Positions 11,111 to 22,139 of a DNA stretch of 64,000 nucleotides are shown one piece after another. This DNA comes from Tetrapyrgos nigripes (taxonomy: Eukaryota > Basidiomycota > Agaricomycetes > Agaricales > Campanellaceae), in assembly GCA_013368315.1 (NCBI GenBank), contig JAACJM010000220.1, positions 1-64,000 on the forward strand, read 5' to 3'. The position numbers and the translations under genes were made by a program. The first letter of the stretch is position 1, and every line of letters starts with the position of its first letter. The notes under the pieces were generated by a model, which saw only the letters and a list, made by a program, of their open reading frames with translations, was not told the DNA's origin and made no database searches.

Positions 11111-11203
11111 GGTTACAGTCTTCATTTAGTCTCCATATAGACGAAAATGGACGGATGGACTGCTTCCCGAAGGGCCTATGCCCGGCTGTCTGACATCCTA
11201 CTC

Positions 11204-11230
11204 GTTTTTTTTTTTTTTTTTTTTTTTTTT
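11204..11230 (+). repeat. Poly-T run
   Basis: About 26 consecutive T residues occur after CTCG. The unit 2 counterpart near 23,590 has only five. The flanking bases match between copies, so this is a homopolymer expansion downstream of the 10,165 gene. Confidence 0.9.
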
Positions 11231-11809
11231 GGATTTTCAATCAACTCATCCCAGCGTTGAGTTGACGCGTCCAGAGCTAGCCCTCTACGTTTTACCCATC
11301 CTGTTGCTTCTCGTATTATTACGAATACCCTTTTAGCACCTTTGTATCTTTTTGTCCTGCCCCTATCAACTTGATTGACTTTCGGTAGTACTAGTCCATG
11401 TCAAGTACATCTACTCAACTCGTCTTCTATTTGTCGCTATCGCTTCCTTGCTATTCGTCGTATTTGCTCTGTGTGATCGTTTGCGTCATGTTTCGTCTAG
11501 ATTTCTACTAGCAATTGCCCATTTAGACTTTTAAATTCGGCGAATCGGCTTTCTTTAGGGATGAATTTAGGCTGGTCAGATGTATCCAACACCATCCGAA
11601 AGAGTGCTTACTGAAGGTGGACCATGTCTAGATATGCGAGCTGCCCAAGTACATTGTAAGTAGCAAGTTGTTGAGAAAGCTGAGCGCGTGACTCGAGTTG
11701 TCCTCGTCTTTCCCCTCTATATCTGGACGTCCTTCTGCCCAATGTGTCGCTGTTTCAGATGATGCATAGGCTGCCTTTCGGCATCAAAATTAACTGCTGT
11801 TTCGCTCAA

Positions 11810-12345
11810 AATATGTTCATGTGTAATCGCCCTGGGGCCTGAAGTTTGACAAATTTTCACATTGGCCTTCCCCTCACTTTTTGTTAATACATCTCGCTCT
11901 GCCAGGGACTTTTTTGACCGCAATTCACCCAGAAATCAACGACGATAGTTTGCCCCTAAGGGTGTACGAGAAAGTGCTCTGGGCTGAGGTAGAACGGGAC
12001 GTCATCACCAAGTGAGGGACGGAGTCGCTTTTTAAAGAGCCGAGCCAGGTTGCGAAACACAACTCTCGTATGTCTCTCTCATACCTGCTGAGCTTCCGAA
12101 TGCTTATAGCTTGCGATCTACTCAGCTCTGTGCTTGTGGGTGACGGTGCGTCGGACACAGCTGGCGCGACTGCCAAAGTGGTGCAGCTCCCAAACCGACT
12201 ATCAAACACCTCTTGTCGTTCTCCACCATTCCTTCGCCTTCTCCACGGTATTCGCTGTCAGTTCTACTTCCTGCTCAGTCGTTGGTTTTCACTGCCGACA
12301 GCGTTACTGTGCCTACATTCTCTTTCTACCTCCACCATGTACCAT
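11810..12345 (+). pseudogene. Relic of a 3-TM family gene, unit 2
   Basis: Close match to 1043-1560. The MFMCNR start region, the VYEKVLW segment (near 11,965) and a 17-nt micro-exon after CTACTCAG (near 12,124) are present, followed directly by the tail. The exons for the three membrane segments are absent and the first exon is frame-shifted. The relic ends where sequence leading into the permease promoter begins. Confidence 0.6.
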
Positions 12346-12559
12346 CAAGACTCTGTTTTAACTTCCAATCGGGAAAAAGGTTCTCAAAACTTGCAATAGT
12401 GCTAGTACCGGATGATACGTTACATTGATCGATGTCGCGATATCGGACAACTCGCGGATACCTGGAATCCGTTTTAATTCGGTCCTAATCCAAATTTTTC
12501 AAAAATGACTCCATCTCTTTTCTCTTCTTGTACCGTCAAAGGTCAAGGCTGCGCTTGGC

Positions 12560-14622
12560 TTGGCCCGGGGCCCCCTGTACATGGCAACAACAGACGAGGA
12601 ACAAAACGCTGGAGAGAAAGAGCAGCATGTACACGAGTTAGGCTCTAAGATATCGACACTAGGAAAAACGTTGACCAGACGTCTTCTAACATGGGGTATC
12701 GAAACCAGAGGTACGTCATGTTACTCTGCTTTTCAGTCTAGAGTCTGACTATTTTTCTTGTCAGGGATCTTACCTGTATCTCCAGAAGAGCGAACGGACG
12801 ACCAATTTTTCAAAAATTTCTTCCTCTGGTTTTCTACCAATTTCAACATCCTATCCTTCTCTGCTGGGACACTGGGACCTGTTGCATTTGGGCTAAGCAC
12901 CCGTGATTCGTGTCTGGTCATCCTATTCTCCAACATGTTATGCTGCATACCGCCAGCGTATTTGTGCGTATGCATATTTATCCCCCCTGGTTTCTATGCG
13001 GCTCATTGGTCTTTAGTTCGACCTGGGGACCAAAACTAGGACTTAGGCAGATGGTTCAAGCGCGTTTTAGTTTCGGGTATGTGTTCTTTTCATGTCAACT
13101 TTGACATTCACACTAAAGCGTACGAAAGGTATTATGGTGTTATAATCCCATGCGTACTAAATTTGATCAACATGTTCGGCTTTTGTATCTTAAACTCAAT
13201 CCTCGGAGGCCAAACTCTAGCTAGTGTCACCGACGGAAACTTGAGCTGGACGTCCGTGTTTTCGTTTGGTGATAGTTGACCGCTTTCTGAGACATCATTG
13301 GACTTTAGAGTTGGCATTGTCATTATTGTGGTCATCTCGCTCTGCGTACGTCAAATATCCTTCCTTTACAACGTCACTTCTTTATATCCATCTTTACCTC
13401 ACAGTTATCATTCTGCGGCTACACCGTTCTCAACTGGCAAGTCTATCATCATTCAATGCAAGCAACTATCTGATGTTTCATCCACCCGACCAGGTACGAA
13501 CGGCTAGCATGGATACCTGTCCTAGTCTCTTTCCTAGTCGCACTTGGACTAGGCGGGAAACATTTATCCACTACTGCTTCTGTAGAACCAGCAACGGCAG
13601 TATCCGTGCTGTCGTATGCGTCGACTATAGCTGGTTTCGTTATAACCTATGCATCGTTGGCATCGGATTTCACAAGCTATTATAGATCAGAGGTATCTAG
13701 GTATGCCTTTTTCTTCTCAGCTAGGTTCTACGTGTCTAATCGAGTACTCCACAGCTGGAAAATCGCGTTATACTCCTATTTCGGATTTTTTCTGCCGATT
13801 GTGCGTCTCTTCCCTCCGTTAGGCTCTGGATGCTCAAACCTGGTACATAGACCACTCTCCAATGCCTCGGAGCCGCCGTCGCTTCATCAGCACCTCTCGT
13901 CCCATCTTGGTCACAAGGTTACAACCTCGGAGGTCACTCTAACATTGGTGGTCTCCTCGAAGCCATGCTCCGCCCCGTAGGCAATTTCGGCAAATTCCTC
14001 ACCGTGTTGTTGAGTCTCTCGGTGACGGGGAATATCGCTGCGACGTTTTACTCGATATCGCTGAATATTCAGTTGTTTATACCGATGTTTGTGAGGGTAC
14101 CGAGATATGTGTTTTCATTGGTTGCGACCGCTATGTGAGTGTTTTCTGTTTCTGTTGACAGCTGCGGCTGGGCGACGCGGCATGTACGGTGTCTGATATA
14201 TAGGACTGGGCTGACGATCCTGGTTTGACAGTGTCCTCCCCTTGGCTATCGTAGGCTCTCACCGATTCTACGATACCCTTGAAAATTTCCTGGCTCTCAT
14301 CGGTTACTGGGCCAGCGACTACATTACCATCATTTTGGTCGAACATTTTGTCTATCGGCGACGAAATCTAGTCTACTCTACCACTATGGGGTATGACCTC
14401 TCCCAATGGAACCGTCCTCGCCAGCTACCTACGGGTATACCAGCTCTCTTAGCGGGAGTCTTGTCTTTTGGACTTATTATACCGTGTATGAGTCAAGTAC
14501 TCTATGAGGGCCCTATAGGGGAGAGGACGGGAGATATTGGGTTTGAAGTAGGGTTCTTTTTGTGTGGGGTGTTGTATTTGGTGTTGAGGAGTGTTGAGGT
14601 GAGGTGGAGAGGGGGAGTTTGA
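12560..14622 (+). CDS. Purine-cytosine permease, NCS1 family (FCY2-like)
   Basis: Ten exons: 12560-12710, 12765-12963, 13017-13076, 13129-13251, 13309-13345, 13405-13436, 13494-13700, 13755-13800, 13851-14134, 14232-14622. They total 1530 nt, or 509 residues, near the 533 of yeast Fcy2. Family hallmarks are PEERTDDQFFKNFFLWFS, SFSAGTLGPVAFGL, GPKLGLRQMVQARFSFG, GFCILNSILGGQTLA, YASLASDFTSYYR and GSHRFYDTLENFLALIGYWAS. The family transports adenine, guanine, hypoxanthine, cytosine and fluorocytosine analogues with protons across the plasma membrane. The sixth intron uses a GC-AG pair (donor GCAAGT at 13,437). A later ATG at 12,581 is an alternative start. It appears intact and is the only intact permease in the array. 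Confidence 0.92.
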
Positions 14623-14839
14623 ACTTGAGGAGGATTGTTTTAAGTACCAGAACGCGATGCCTTTCTTTGATATAAGTAGAAGATAATTAGCAGGATTTCG
14701 CTCCTTCTCCCTACATTTCCGATGATGACGCGTGATGATTTACCAAATTACCATCACCTCGGCTCCTGCAGGCCCTTATACCGTGGCCTATTATCTATAT
14801 CCCAACGAAGGGTAACCTGATGGTTGACAGTGTCACTTA

Positions 14840-16640
14840 CAGCTGGCCTTGTCGCCATGTGTGGAATGTACACCCAAATGGTTGACCAGGAACGCGAAAC
14901 GAGGTGAGTACACCATATATTCTTTCACGGCCAGCCGTCTCACTGCGTCTTTCTACTCTTTCCTATCCTATTTCTATATCCCATTACTTTCCAACCCAGC
15001 GTCCAAATCATCCGCCGCATTGACACAACCAAACCCTATCTGCCTATCTCGCCAACTTGGGACTAGGACCATTATCCGCACCACTTCGTCTCTAGACACA
15101 CACGGAAGACCCTTCACCTTCCCTTACCGAACCAATTGCACAGACCCCATCCCCACCTGTCCTTTATTGTCGAACGTCACACAGACCCTTGTCCCCCTCG
15201 TTCAGATGACATTGTACGGCCATGCAGTGTACGCAGGTTATTGAATGTGGGATTCTACATCAGCATCAATCCCAAGCGTAATTCAAGCAAGGAGGGACAA
15301 GGTTGGGTGCGGGTCTGTTTATGGGGGGTGAGCGTTTTGTTTCCTTTGAAGTACTTGTGTTTTCACGTATCTAACGTTTTTGGTCTTCTTTTCAGACTTC
15401 TTGACCGTAGATTCTATCACTGCAATATGATGTGCTACGCAGACGGGTGTGGGGCTTGTACCTCCATGTGTAGAAAATCGCGCAAGTTATGGTATGTACT
15501 CGTCCCATCATCATGACGTCCATTTTGTTAACTTCTCCAAATTTATCAGTCAGTCTCTCCGACCAACACACCTGCACCCACGTCTACCACACCCCCGCCG
15601 TCTGACTCGAAGACGAACGCTGTCAATCTCTCGTCTCACTACATCCCTGTGACCGTATCTGTCAAGCCGTCGCATACTATACAGCAACTTCACGTCCACC
15701 CCCACCGGTTCGTCAAAACCAAGTCTCAACAAGAACCCAAATGTGCACCGGAATGCTCGGTAGCGAAGAGGAATAGAAAGTTGGCTGAGGCGTTGGGGAT
15801 CAATGTCACTCTGGGGAATAGTGGTGGTGGTAGTGGATTTGGAAATGTGGTATATAATGGCGAGTTGGTCGCGTTTAGGAGGGCAGTGCACGACAAGTTT
15901 TTGGGGGGTTTAAACAAGGCTTCCGCAGAGTGAGTACTTTGACTTGCTTCTATTTTATTTTTCTGCTTTTTGTGCGTGTGTTGACTGGACTATAGCATCG
16001 TCACGTCGTCAAAGAAGCCGAAATATTTTTACCCAACTTTTACCTCATATTGGCAGTGATTGGAAGTTTGATATACGAGAAATCAAAACGAAGGTGTGTG
16101 CGCTAACCCACCACTGTCCTATTTGGGTAACTTTTCTGACGAAGTGCCTTCTCTGTATCCTGCTCTCTTTCATTCCTATCCCTATTGCCCTCTCTATCTC
16201 TTCCTTTCTATTTCAGCGTCCAATTCATCCACCGCATCGACACACGTCACAGTATTCCAACCCCCCACCTTATCCGTCTACCAGTACCTCGCCAACTTGT
16301 GACTGGGACCATCACTCATACCGTACCACGTCGTCTCTAGGCAAGCTCGCAGATCCCAGAAGAGAGTCTATCACTCCTTCTTCCTCTCTTGCCCCTGCTG
16401 CGAGCTCAACTTCGCTATGGAAGCCCTGCAACTAAACCTGTGATGTCATCACCGTCGTCATTGTTATCTTCACCACACCGAATAGAGGATGGACTTTTGT
16501 CGCCGGAGGTACGGATACAACTGGAGCAGGTGTTGGACGTCCACTTGGGCTATCTGGTTTTGGGTCCTGGACCAATTTTGGGCGGTGGCTTCATAATGAC
16601 TTGGTACGAGTCGAGTTGCAGACCAGCGTCGGTATATGAT
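14840..16640 (+). pseudogene. Rearranged NFX1/FAP1-like zinc-finger pseudogene, unit 2
   Basis: Close copy of 3,000-4,800 with the same scrambled order: the MYTQMVDQE R3H exon near 14,867, VQIIRRIDT near 15,002, CYADGCGACTS near 15,430, EPKCAPECSVAKRNRKLAEA near 15,735, the second R3H end near 16,080 and the C-terminal region near 16,490. The middle exon (to 15,933) is open here, without the frameshift seen in unit 1. It contains a GNSGGGSG insertion relative to unit 1. Zinc-ligand Cys are still lost elsewhere and the R3H exon contains a stop. The shared rearrangement shows it was already broken before the unit was duplicated. Confidence 0.75.
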
Positions 16641-16687
16641 TACTTCAAGTGACATAAGTTACAGAATGAAAATAAATCTTTACAGCT

Positions 16688-19600
16688 TCAGTTCCTACTA
16701 TTGGACGGCTCTGCAGTCCTGACTCTCTTTGCTGCACTGTCTCTCTCAACGTCTCCCTCCTGCTCGTCCCTACTTCGTTTATTCCCTGCGCGCTCACTGG
16801 CATTCCTCTCGGCAGCATTCTTCCTACGAATTTGAAGGGGCCGTTCTTCATCATTCAAAGCTTTGTACAGAGGCCAAATCTCGGGTCGAGTAGCCTTCTG
16901 AATGCCATCTCCTTTGGTAAGTTGTAGTGGTTTACTTTTTACCTTTGGCCAGTTGACAAATTCGAAGTCTTGATCTTCAACAACATCTTGCAGCGTTTTC
17001 CAGGGAAGACCCTTTCCATAATCGATCTTATTAGACTCTTTTGATAATTTCGTTCGTCAGTTTCCGTTAACATAAGTATATCTGTATAGAAGCTCACCCA
17101 ACATTGCGAGCAGTTTTGATTTCACTTCTTCGCGCATTTCATCTCGAGTTTTGGGTTTAGAGGATTTTCTGAGGAGAAAGGCGGTCCAATATCTCTCAGC
17201 CTTCATCTCTTATCAATGTTCGAAAAATACTTACGTGGTACTCTGTGTTTCTGGCCTGTTAATCGAATGATTACCAGAAGTCGTTTTATCCGAGTCTTGA
17301 TCTGGTATTAGGCCCAAGTTGGTCCTGCTGGTCAGACTAATATCCGGGGCGGCTTCAACGTAGTCTTCCTGGAACGAAAGCAGCTCGTTTGCGGTGGAAC
17401 TACCATTCAGCGCAACATCGTTGCTTCCAGACTGCGAGGAGATTTCACTGTGGTTTGGAGGAGGAGGAGGAGTCGAAGATTCCTATTAGTCTGTTAGAAC
17501 GTCATCAACTCCTCTAAAACTCGACGCTCACCCCCGAGTCAGTGTCCTCAGAATCGCGGCCCATGTAGCCTCGACAAATGATGTATTCCTCCTCCTCTTC
17601 CCACTCGTGAGCATCAAGATTGACACAATCCGAGCTGCAGATAGACTGCGCCTGCTGCAGAAGCGCATTCTACAAGAATAATTAGTGAAGTGGAGAGAGA
17701 GTTAGCGCATACTTACTCCAGTCTCGATAAGGGTTTGACTGAACTCTAGTAGATTTTTCTGAGTAAGGGGACGACGTTCGGTTCGATAACGGTCATGATT
17801 CTGAAGGACGAAGTTGTGAGCTTCATTATATTTCGTATGTATCAACTCACCATGTTGCTTATCATCTTTTTCGCGTCTATAGACAAACCGAAGGTCGACT
17901 TTGGGTTATCAAGAGCATTGGAAAGATCATGCAACCCATCTTGAATGCGGCAAGTTCTGCATTTGGAATCTCGTCGAGACTCATACAGGAGAGGATCCAT
18001 TTGATCACAACCGACAACAGGAACTTCAGATTCTCCAGTGAGCATAAAGTAAGCCGACGCATACAAATCTGGGATAGAGTTTTCGCCAAGGGCCTCGAGA
18101 TCTGTCCAGCATGTATGGCCGGATTTTTCCAGTGAATTTTGAAAGGCTCGCGTAGCCTCTGATTTCCGTAGTGCAGGAGCCTGTTCGAGCAGCAGCGACA
18201 AACCGAATTTGTTGGCCTCCTCCCCCCTCAAAATGTCTCCAAATATCCGAGCTGCTTGGGGCCCAAAATCGACTGACTTGACTATTGACAAAAGGAACAC
18301 AGCGCATAGCCATGAAGCTGGATCACTGCTCCAGCCTGTTGTAGACCCCTCAGCCACCTCCTCCTCCGTGAAAGGAGCCGGGCTGTATCTGCTGTAGGCA
18401 ATGCCAGTGGCAGCTTCTACAGCTGCTTCAGTTTCTGTCCAATGAACACTCAGGTCATCCTCGTTGTCCTGTAGTAGATCAACCCAATGGGACGGAATCC
18501 AATCTTCTTTTGGGATGAAACTTCCTAAAGTGTGCTTCCTTCCAATGTCGACAGACGGCAAATTACTGAGCCATTTGTCCATTTCCCGGAGACTTGTTTG
18601 ACTGAGAAGGTTGGGCACTGGCAACAGTTTGATCTTAGTGCCGCCCCTTTTATTCGAGCGTATCCACTTGTCTGTCCAGAACTTTGATGAAGTGGGTGCA
18701 GAGTTCTCGTAATCCAACTCCTCGTAGTAATCACTGAAATAGCAGTGTATTTGAGACGGTATGCAAAACAATGGAATTAGATGAGGTTTCAAGTTCAAGC
18801 CTGAGGGTTGGGACCTTGATGAATCATTCTTAAGCAATGGAGTATTATACATCATAGACGTGGTACTCACTGAATTTTGAGACACCCAGCACAGTTGACC
18901 GGATGGAACGGTAGGTAAGGCCAGGGAATGGCGCAAAGAAGATGCATTGTTATCAAGACCTTCCACATAGTCTCGTCCGGAAGGTCTTCGTAACATGCAT
19001 GACCCCTTCGCTTCAACATGGCACAGAAGTCATTCCATATTTTAGGTCTGGTATCAGAAAAGTAGACTAGCTCGTCTTTGACACTTTTCGGAAGCATATC
19101 CCACCATTTAGAGACGAGAGACGGAATTTCGTGCCGAATGGAGGAAGGTCTGAGTTTGTACTTTGTACGCCTGCAGGCCAACAGTGACTTCCAGAGGATC
19201 AAAGCAAAGCGTATTTCGAATTGATGATGCGCGCCCTCGCTCGATGTTGCAGAAACATCTAACCCGCATTGGCCAGAGAAGTGACGTTCAAGTCTACGTG
19301 ATATGGAGCTAACAGCAGAGTTCCGAAAGCTCTTAACCACATACACTGGTACATATGTTTCCGGTTTTGGCACACCTAACTCGTCACCGATGTCCCACAT
19401 TAGCCAAATGTCATCCATATCTAGTAGAGATTGCCACATCTCTACTTGTCTTCCGTACCCCCGGGGGAGGGCCTCTTCAACGCAACGCCACAGCCATAAC
19501 GATCGGTTACCAACGTCAGTGGATGCTTTCATTCGAGTAAGAAGAGTTTTTGTCGTCGGCCATGCAGCGATAGGAATCACAGTTCTCGCAGACTTCTGGA

Positions 19601-19905
19601 GGCTGGCGCGACGACTCTTCGTATTCGGAGAACGACGAGGAGGGGGCAGGGGCGGGTGAAAGATAGATATTATGGGATGGTGGCTCTATGACGCGAGTAG
19701 CCGAGGGGAATGGTGAATTTTCGAGTTCGCTTCGATACTCGGGATGTGATGTGGAGCGTAAATCTCCTACGTGGGAATAGAGATCGTGGATGGTCAAGTG
19801 CCGGGAAGAAGAGGTTGGAAGGGACGAAGATGACAAGTAATGACCAGAGTGGGTGGAGTAATCATTGGACTGGGTGTGTGTGTGGTAAGGTGTAAACGAA
19901 TCCAT
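16688..19905 (-). pseudogene. Large unknown Cys-motif gene, unit 2 copy with a one-base frameshift
   Basis: Same architecture as 4,851-8,083: start MDSFTPYHTHTQ at 19905, CENCDSYRCMADDK, GHACYEDLPDETMWKV, GHTCWTDLEALGENS, CRTCRIQDGLHDL, an acidic run, the VNWP-type last exon and the KRAR end. At 19,547-19,551 there is a run of five T where unit 1 has four. This shifts the frame directly after MADDK, before what should be LLTRMKAST. The remainder (18,867-19,580 and onward) is open in the shifted frame. Either this copy is recently broken or the base is a sequencing error. The acidic run is shorter than in unit 1 (five Glu instead of seven). The rest would be functional if the frame were restored. 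Confidence 0.7.
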
Positions 19906-20002
19906 CGAGAAGGGACGTTTTAGGTGGAAGAATGAGTGCGAATGGGATACAAGATGGATTCTTTGGGGGAGGAAGAAGAGGAGGTTGTATCAGAGAGATG
20001 GC

Positions 20003-20430
20003 CAGATATAACTGGAAAATCAAATGGACGCCGGTCTGCGTGTGTGACGTCTACCGGCGAGTTTGGGAACGGACGTCGTGCGGTGAAATGAGGGCAGCTG
20101 GGATATAAGATCGGGATGACGTCGAAGGAAGAAGAGGTAGTGAGGGGAGATGGCCAGATATGACCAGGGCTTTGGACGACCTGAGCAATCTACTATGCAC
20201 TGTGTGCACGTGACGTCTACAGGCCGAGTAGCAATTGCAGAACGGACGTCTCACTGTCAGGGGGGAATGAGCGCGACTTGGGAACTAAGATAGGCTCGAC
20301 GTCAGAGAAGACTCGGAGGTATGGGACGAGATGACCAGATACAAACCAGAGTACGTGGACGACACTCTGTGCGTGATGCCTACGGGCGAGTTGGGGGGAG
20401 AAACGGACGATGCAAATGAAGATATGTGAT
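20003..20430. promoter_or_regulatory. Upstream repeats with TGACGTC palindromes, unit 2
   Basis: Counterpart of 8,175-8,610. TGACGTCTAC segments near 20,045 and 20,212 and a TGATGCCTACGGGCG variant near 20,375 are followed by AACGGACG(TC) and GATATGACCAG-like blocks. Spacing is about 165 bp. Conservation in two copies of a promoter that otherwise tolerates indels suggests function. Confidence 0.5.
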
Positions 20431-20711
20431 AACCTAGGCTGATGGACAATGTAGGTGGACGACGGTGTCACTCAGGAATCTGCGCGTGCTGTGGATGGAG
20501 GAAATGACACAGGGGAAGAAGAGGAGCGAGGAGGAGAGAGGAGGAACCAGATACTGGGAGTGCGCAGCTGTCCTCCAGACAGGCTGCTTATAAGCACAAG
20601 ACAACAGCTTTACACGTGTCTGTAATGACCATTGACATCCTCTATTGTTTTACAATAATACCATTGGAAAGTACATATGTACGTCCATTGGGAATCTACG
20701 GCCACTTCGGA

Positions 20712-21387
20712 TCAACCACGTTGAGGTATCTGTCTGGAGCGTCCAGTCCTGCAGAAGCAAAATGAGACGTAGAGCCCAATAACCACGAGCAGCTGGAGCA
20801 CAGTCATAGTCGGATCATCCGATACCCTGATCAGTTCTACAGTGAGTACAACCAATATAGACAGGCCTGGGATGCACCGAAGGCATGTAGATATAAGAGG
20901 ATGCCTGATCTGTAATAGCTGTCAAAAAGGCGCCCGATGAGTTTAGATAGACCCACATACAGTGCGAACATCATCATAGACTATGGAGATCGCGTTTGAT
21001 ATTAGGAGAAGAAGGATTATCCAGCTTGCGGTGGTTCTCTGAGAGAGTTGCGCGTAATATCTGATAGACAAATGTTAGTCCAAGATGCGGGCCAGGTAAT
21101 CGTAGCTAAAAGTCTACCCTAGCAGAGCACCAAGCTGGTCGTCGACAAATCAGTCTTCACGAAAAAAGGCAGAAGTGGAGACATACAGTAGTCATATGTC
21201 GCGTCCTCCTCAATTGCGACACCGCGGTCAACCACTGTGAAGCACCAGGATCACGTTGAATAGCGCCCTCGACACGGTCATATTCTGTCAAACGGCGGGT
21301 TTGACTCCCGACTGTTTTACAGACGGTCTTGACCGAAGTTTTGATGCAGTTCAGGACTAGAGAGAGGCAAAGGCGAAGAGACTCCAT
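20712..21387 (-). CDS. 3-TM family protein without long tail, unit 2 (minus member of the pair)
   Basis: Near-identical copy of 8,875-9,541. Exon 1 (21,387 to about 21,187) encodes the same MESLRLCLSLVLNC start. It is followed by the CTTGGTGCTCTGCTAGG micro-exon, the SWIILLLLIS segment and a last exon with PGLSILVVLTVELIRVS and TMTVLQLLVVIGLYVSFCF. The C-terminus differs after CFCRTG because of small indels and ends RSRQIPQRG before the stop at 20,712. Almost all differences from unit 1 lie in this tail. Function unknown. Confidence 0.7.
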
Positions 21388-21599
21388 GTTTGGTTCAGTG
21401 CAGCTCCATATTGTTTTGAGTCGTCTTTTATAGATTCCAGTACTTCACTAGTCTCTCAGCAAGACCTTGACTGATATCAGGGTGATGTCTACGAAACATT
21501 GACGCGTCCGGAAGAGCAGTAGCGAAACCTGAGAGGAGGGAGGAGGGAGGAGGAGGAGTCCTCGCAGTGTCCAATAAGCTTCAACCCTTGGGAATTCGA

Positions 21600-22139
21600 A
21601 TTGCTTGGGAACACCGAAAAGTCACGTAAGTACTACAATGTTGTCATCCTTGAATGGAAATCTTCTAGGCTCGTCCCCAGCCGGCTCAAATTGCAAGCGA
21701 CACGCCATTGTTTGTCTCTGTTACACGAGACTGGCGCTGCTGAAATCTTCCCATCCTCCCTCCTCCTCCCTCCTCTTTCATCCCCGTTGATGTACACTTT
21801 TTGTCTTCTCCGGGTTTCATTGTGCGGAAATTTGCCCCGAACTACTGTATGGACATCATAACTCGTACAAAAACGCGTTTTCCCTGACTTCTTCATCAGC
21901 AACCTCGTGGACCCTGCGATTCGCCGGCTCACAATACACAACCAAATCAAGCGCGTTCATGATGAAGCCACGACATACTACACCTTTCCCTCCTCCCTCC
22001 TCCTCCTCCTACCTCCTGCTGTACACCTTTGGCTTGTCGGCGTTTCATTGTGTATAAATTTGCCTCGGAGCTACTGTATGGACATCATAAGTCGTACAAA
22101 AAGGCGTCCTAGAGTAAATGCAGTCGTCAAACATCCCCA
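21600..22139 (+). repeat. Duplicated promoter and first-exon segment before the 22,140 gene
   Basis: Two successive copies of a CT-rich tract, TGTACAC, GTTTCATTGTG, ACTGTATGGACATCATAA(C/G)TCGTACAAAAA and DFFI-coding sequence occur, at about 21,752-21,965 and 21,988-22,210. The first copy ends in a truncated exon 1 (about 21,885-21,970; LVDPAIRRLTIHNQIKR) and is a non-functional duplicate. Unit 1 has a shorter, partly deleted form (9,817-10,010). Confidence 0.65.
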
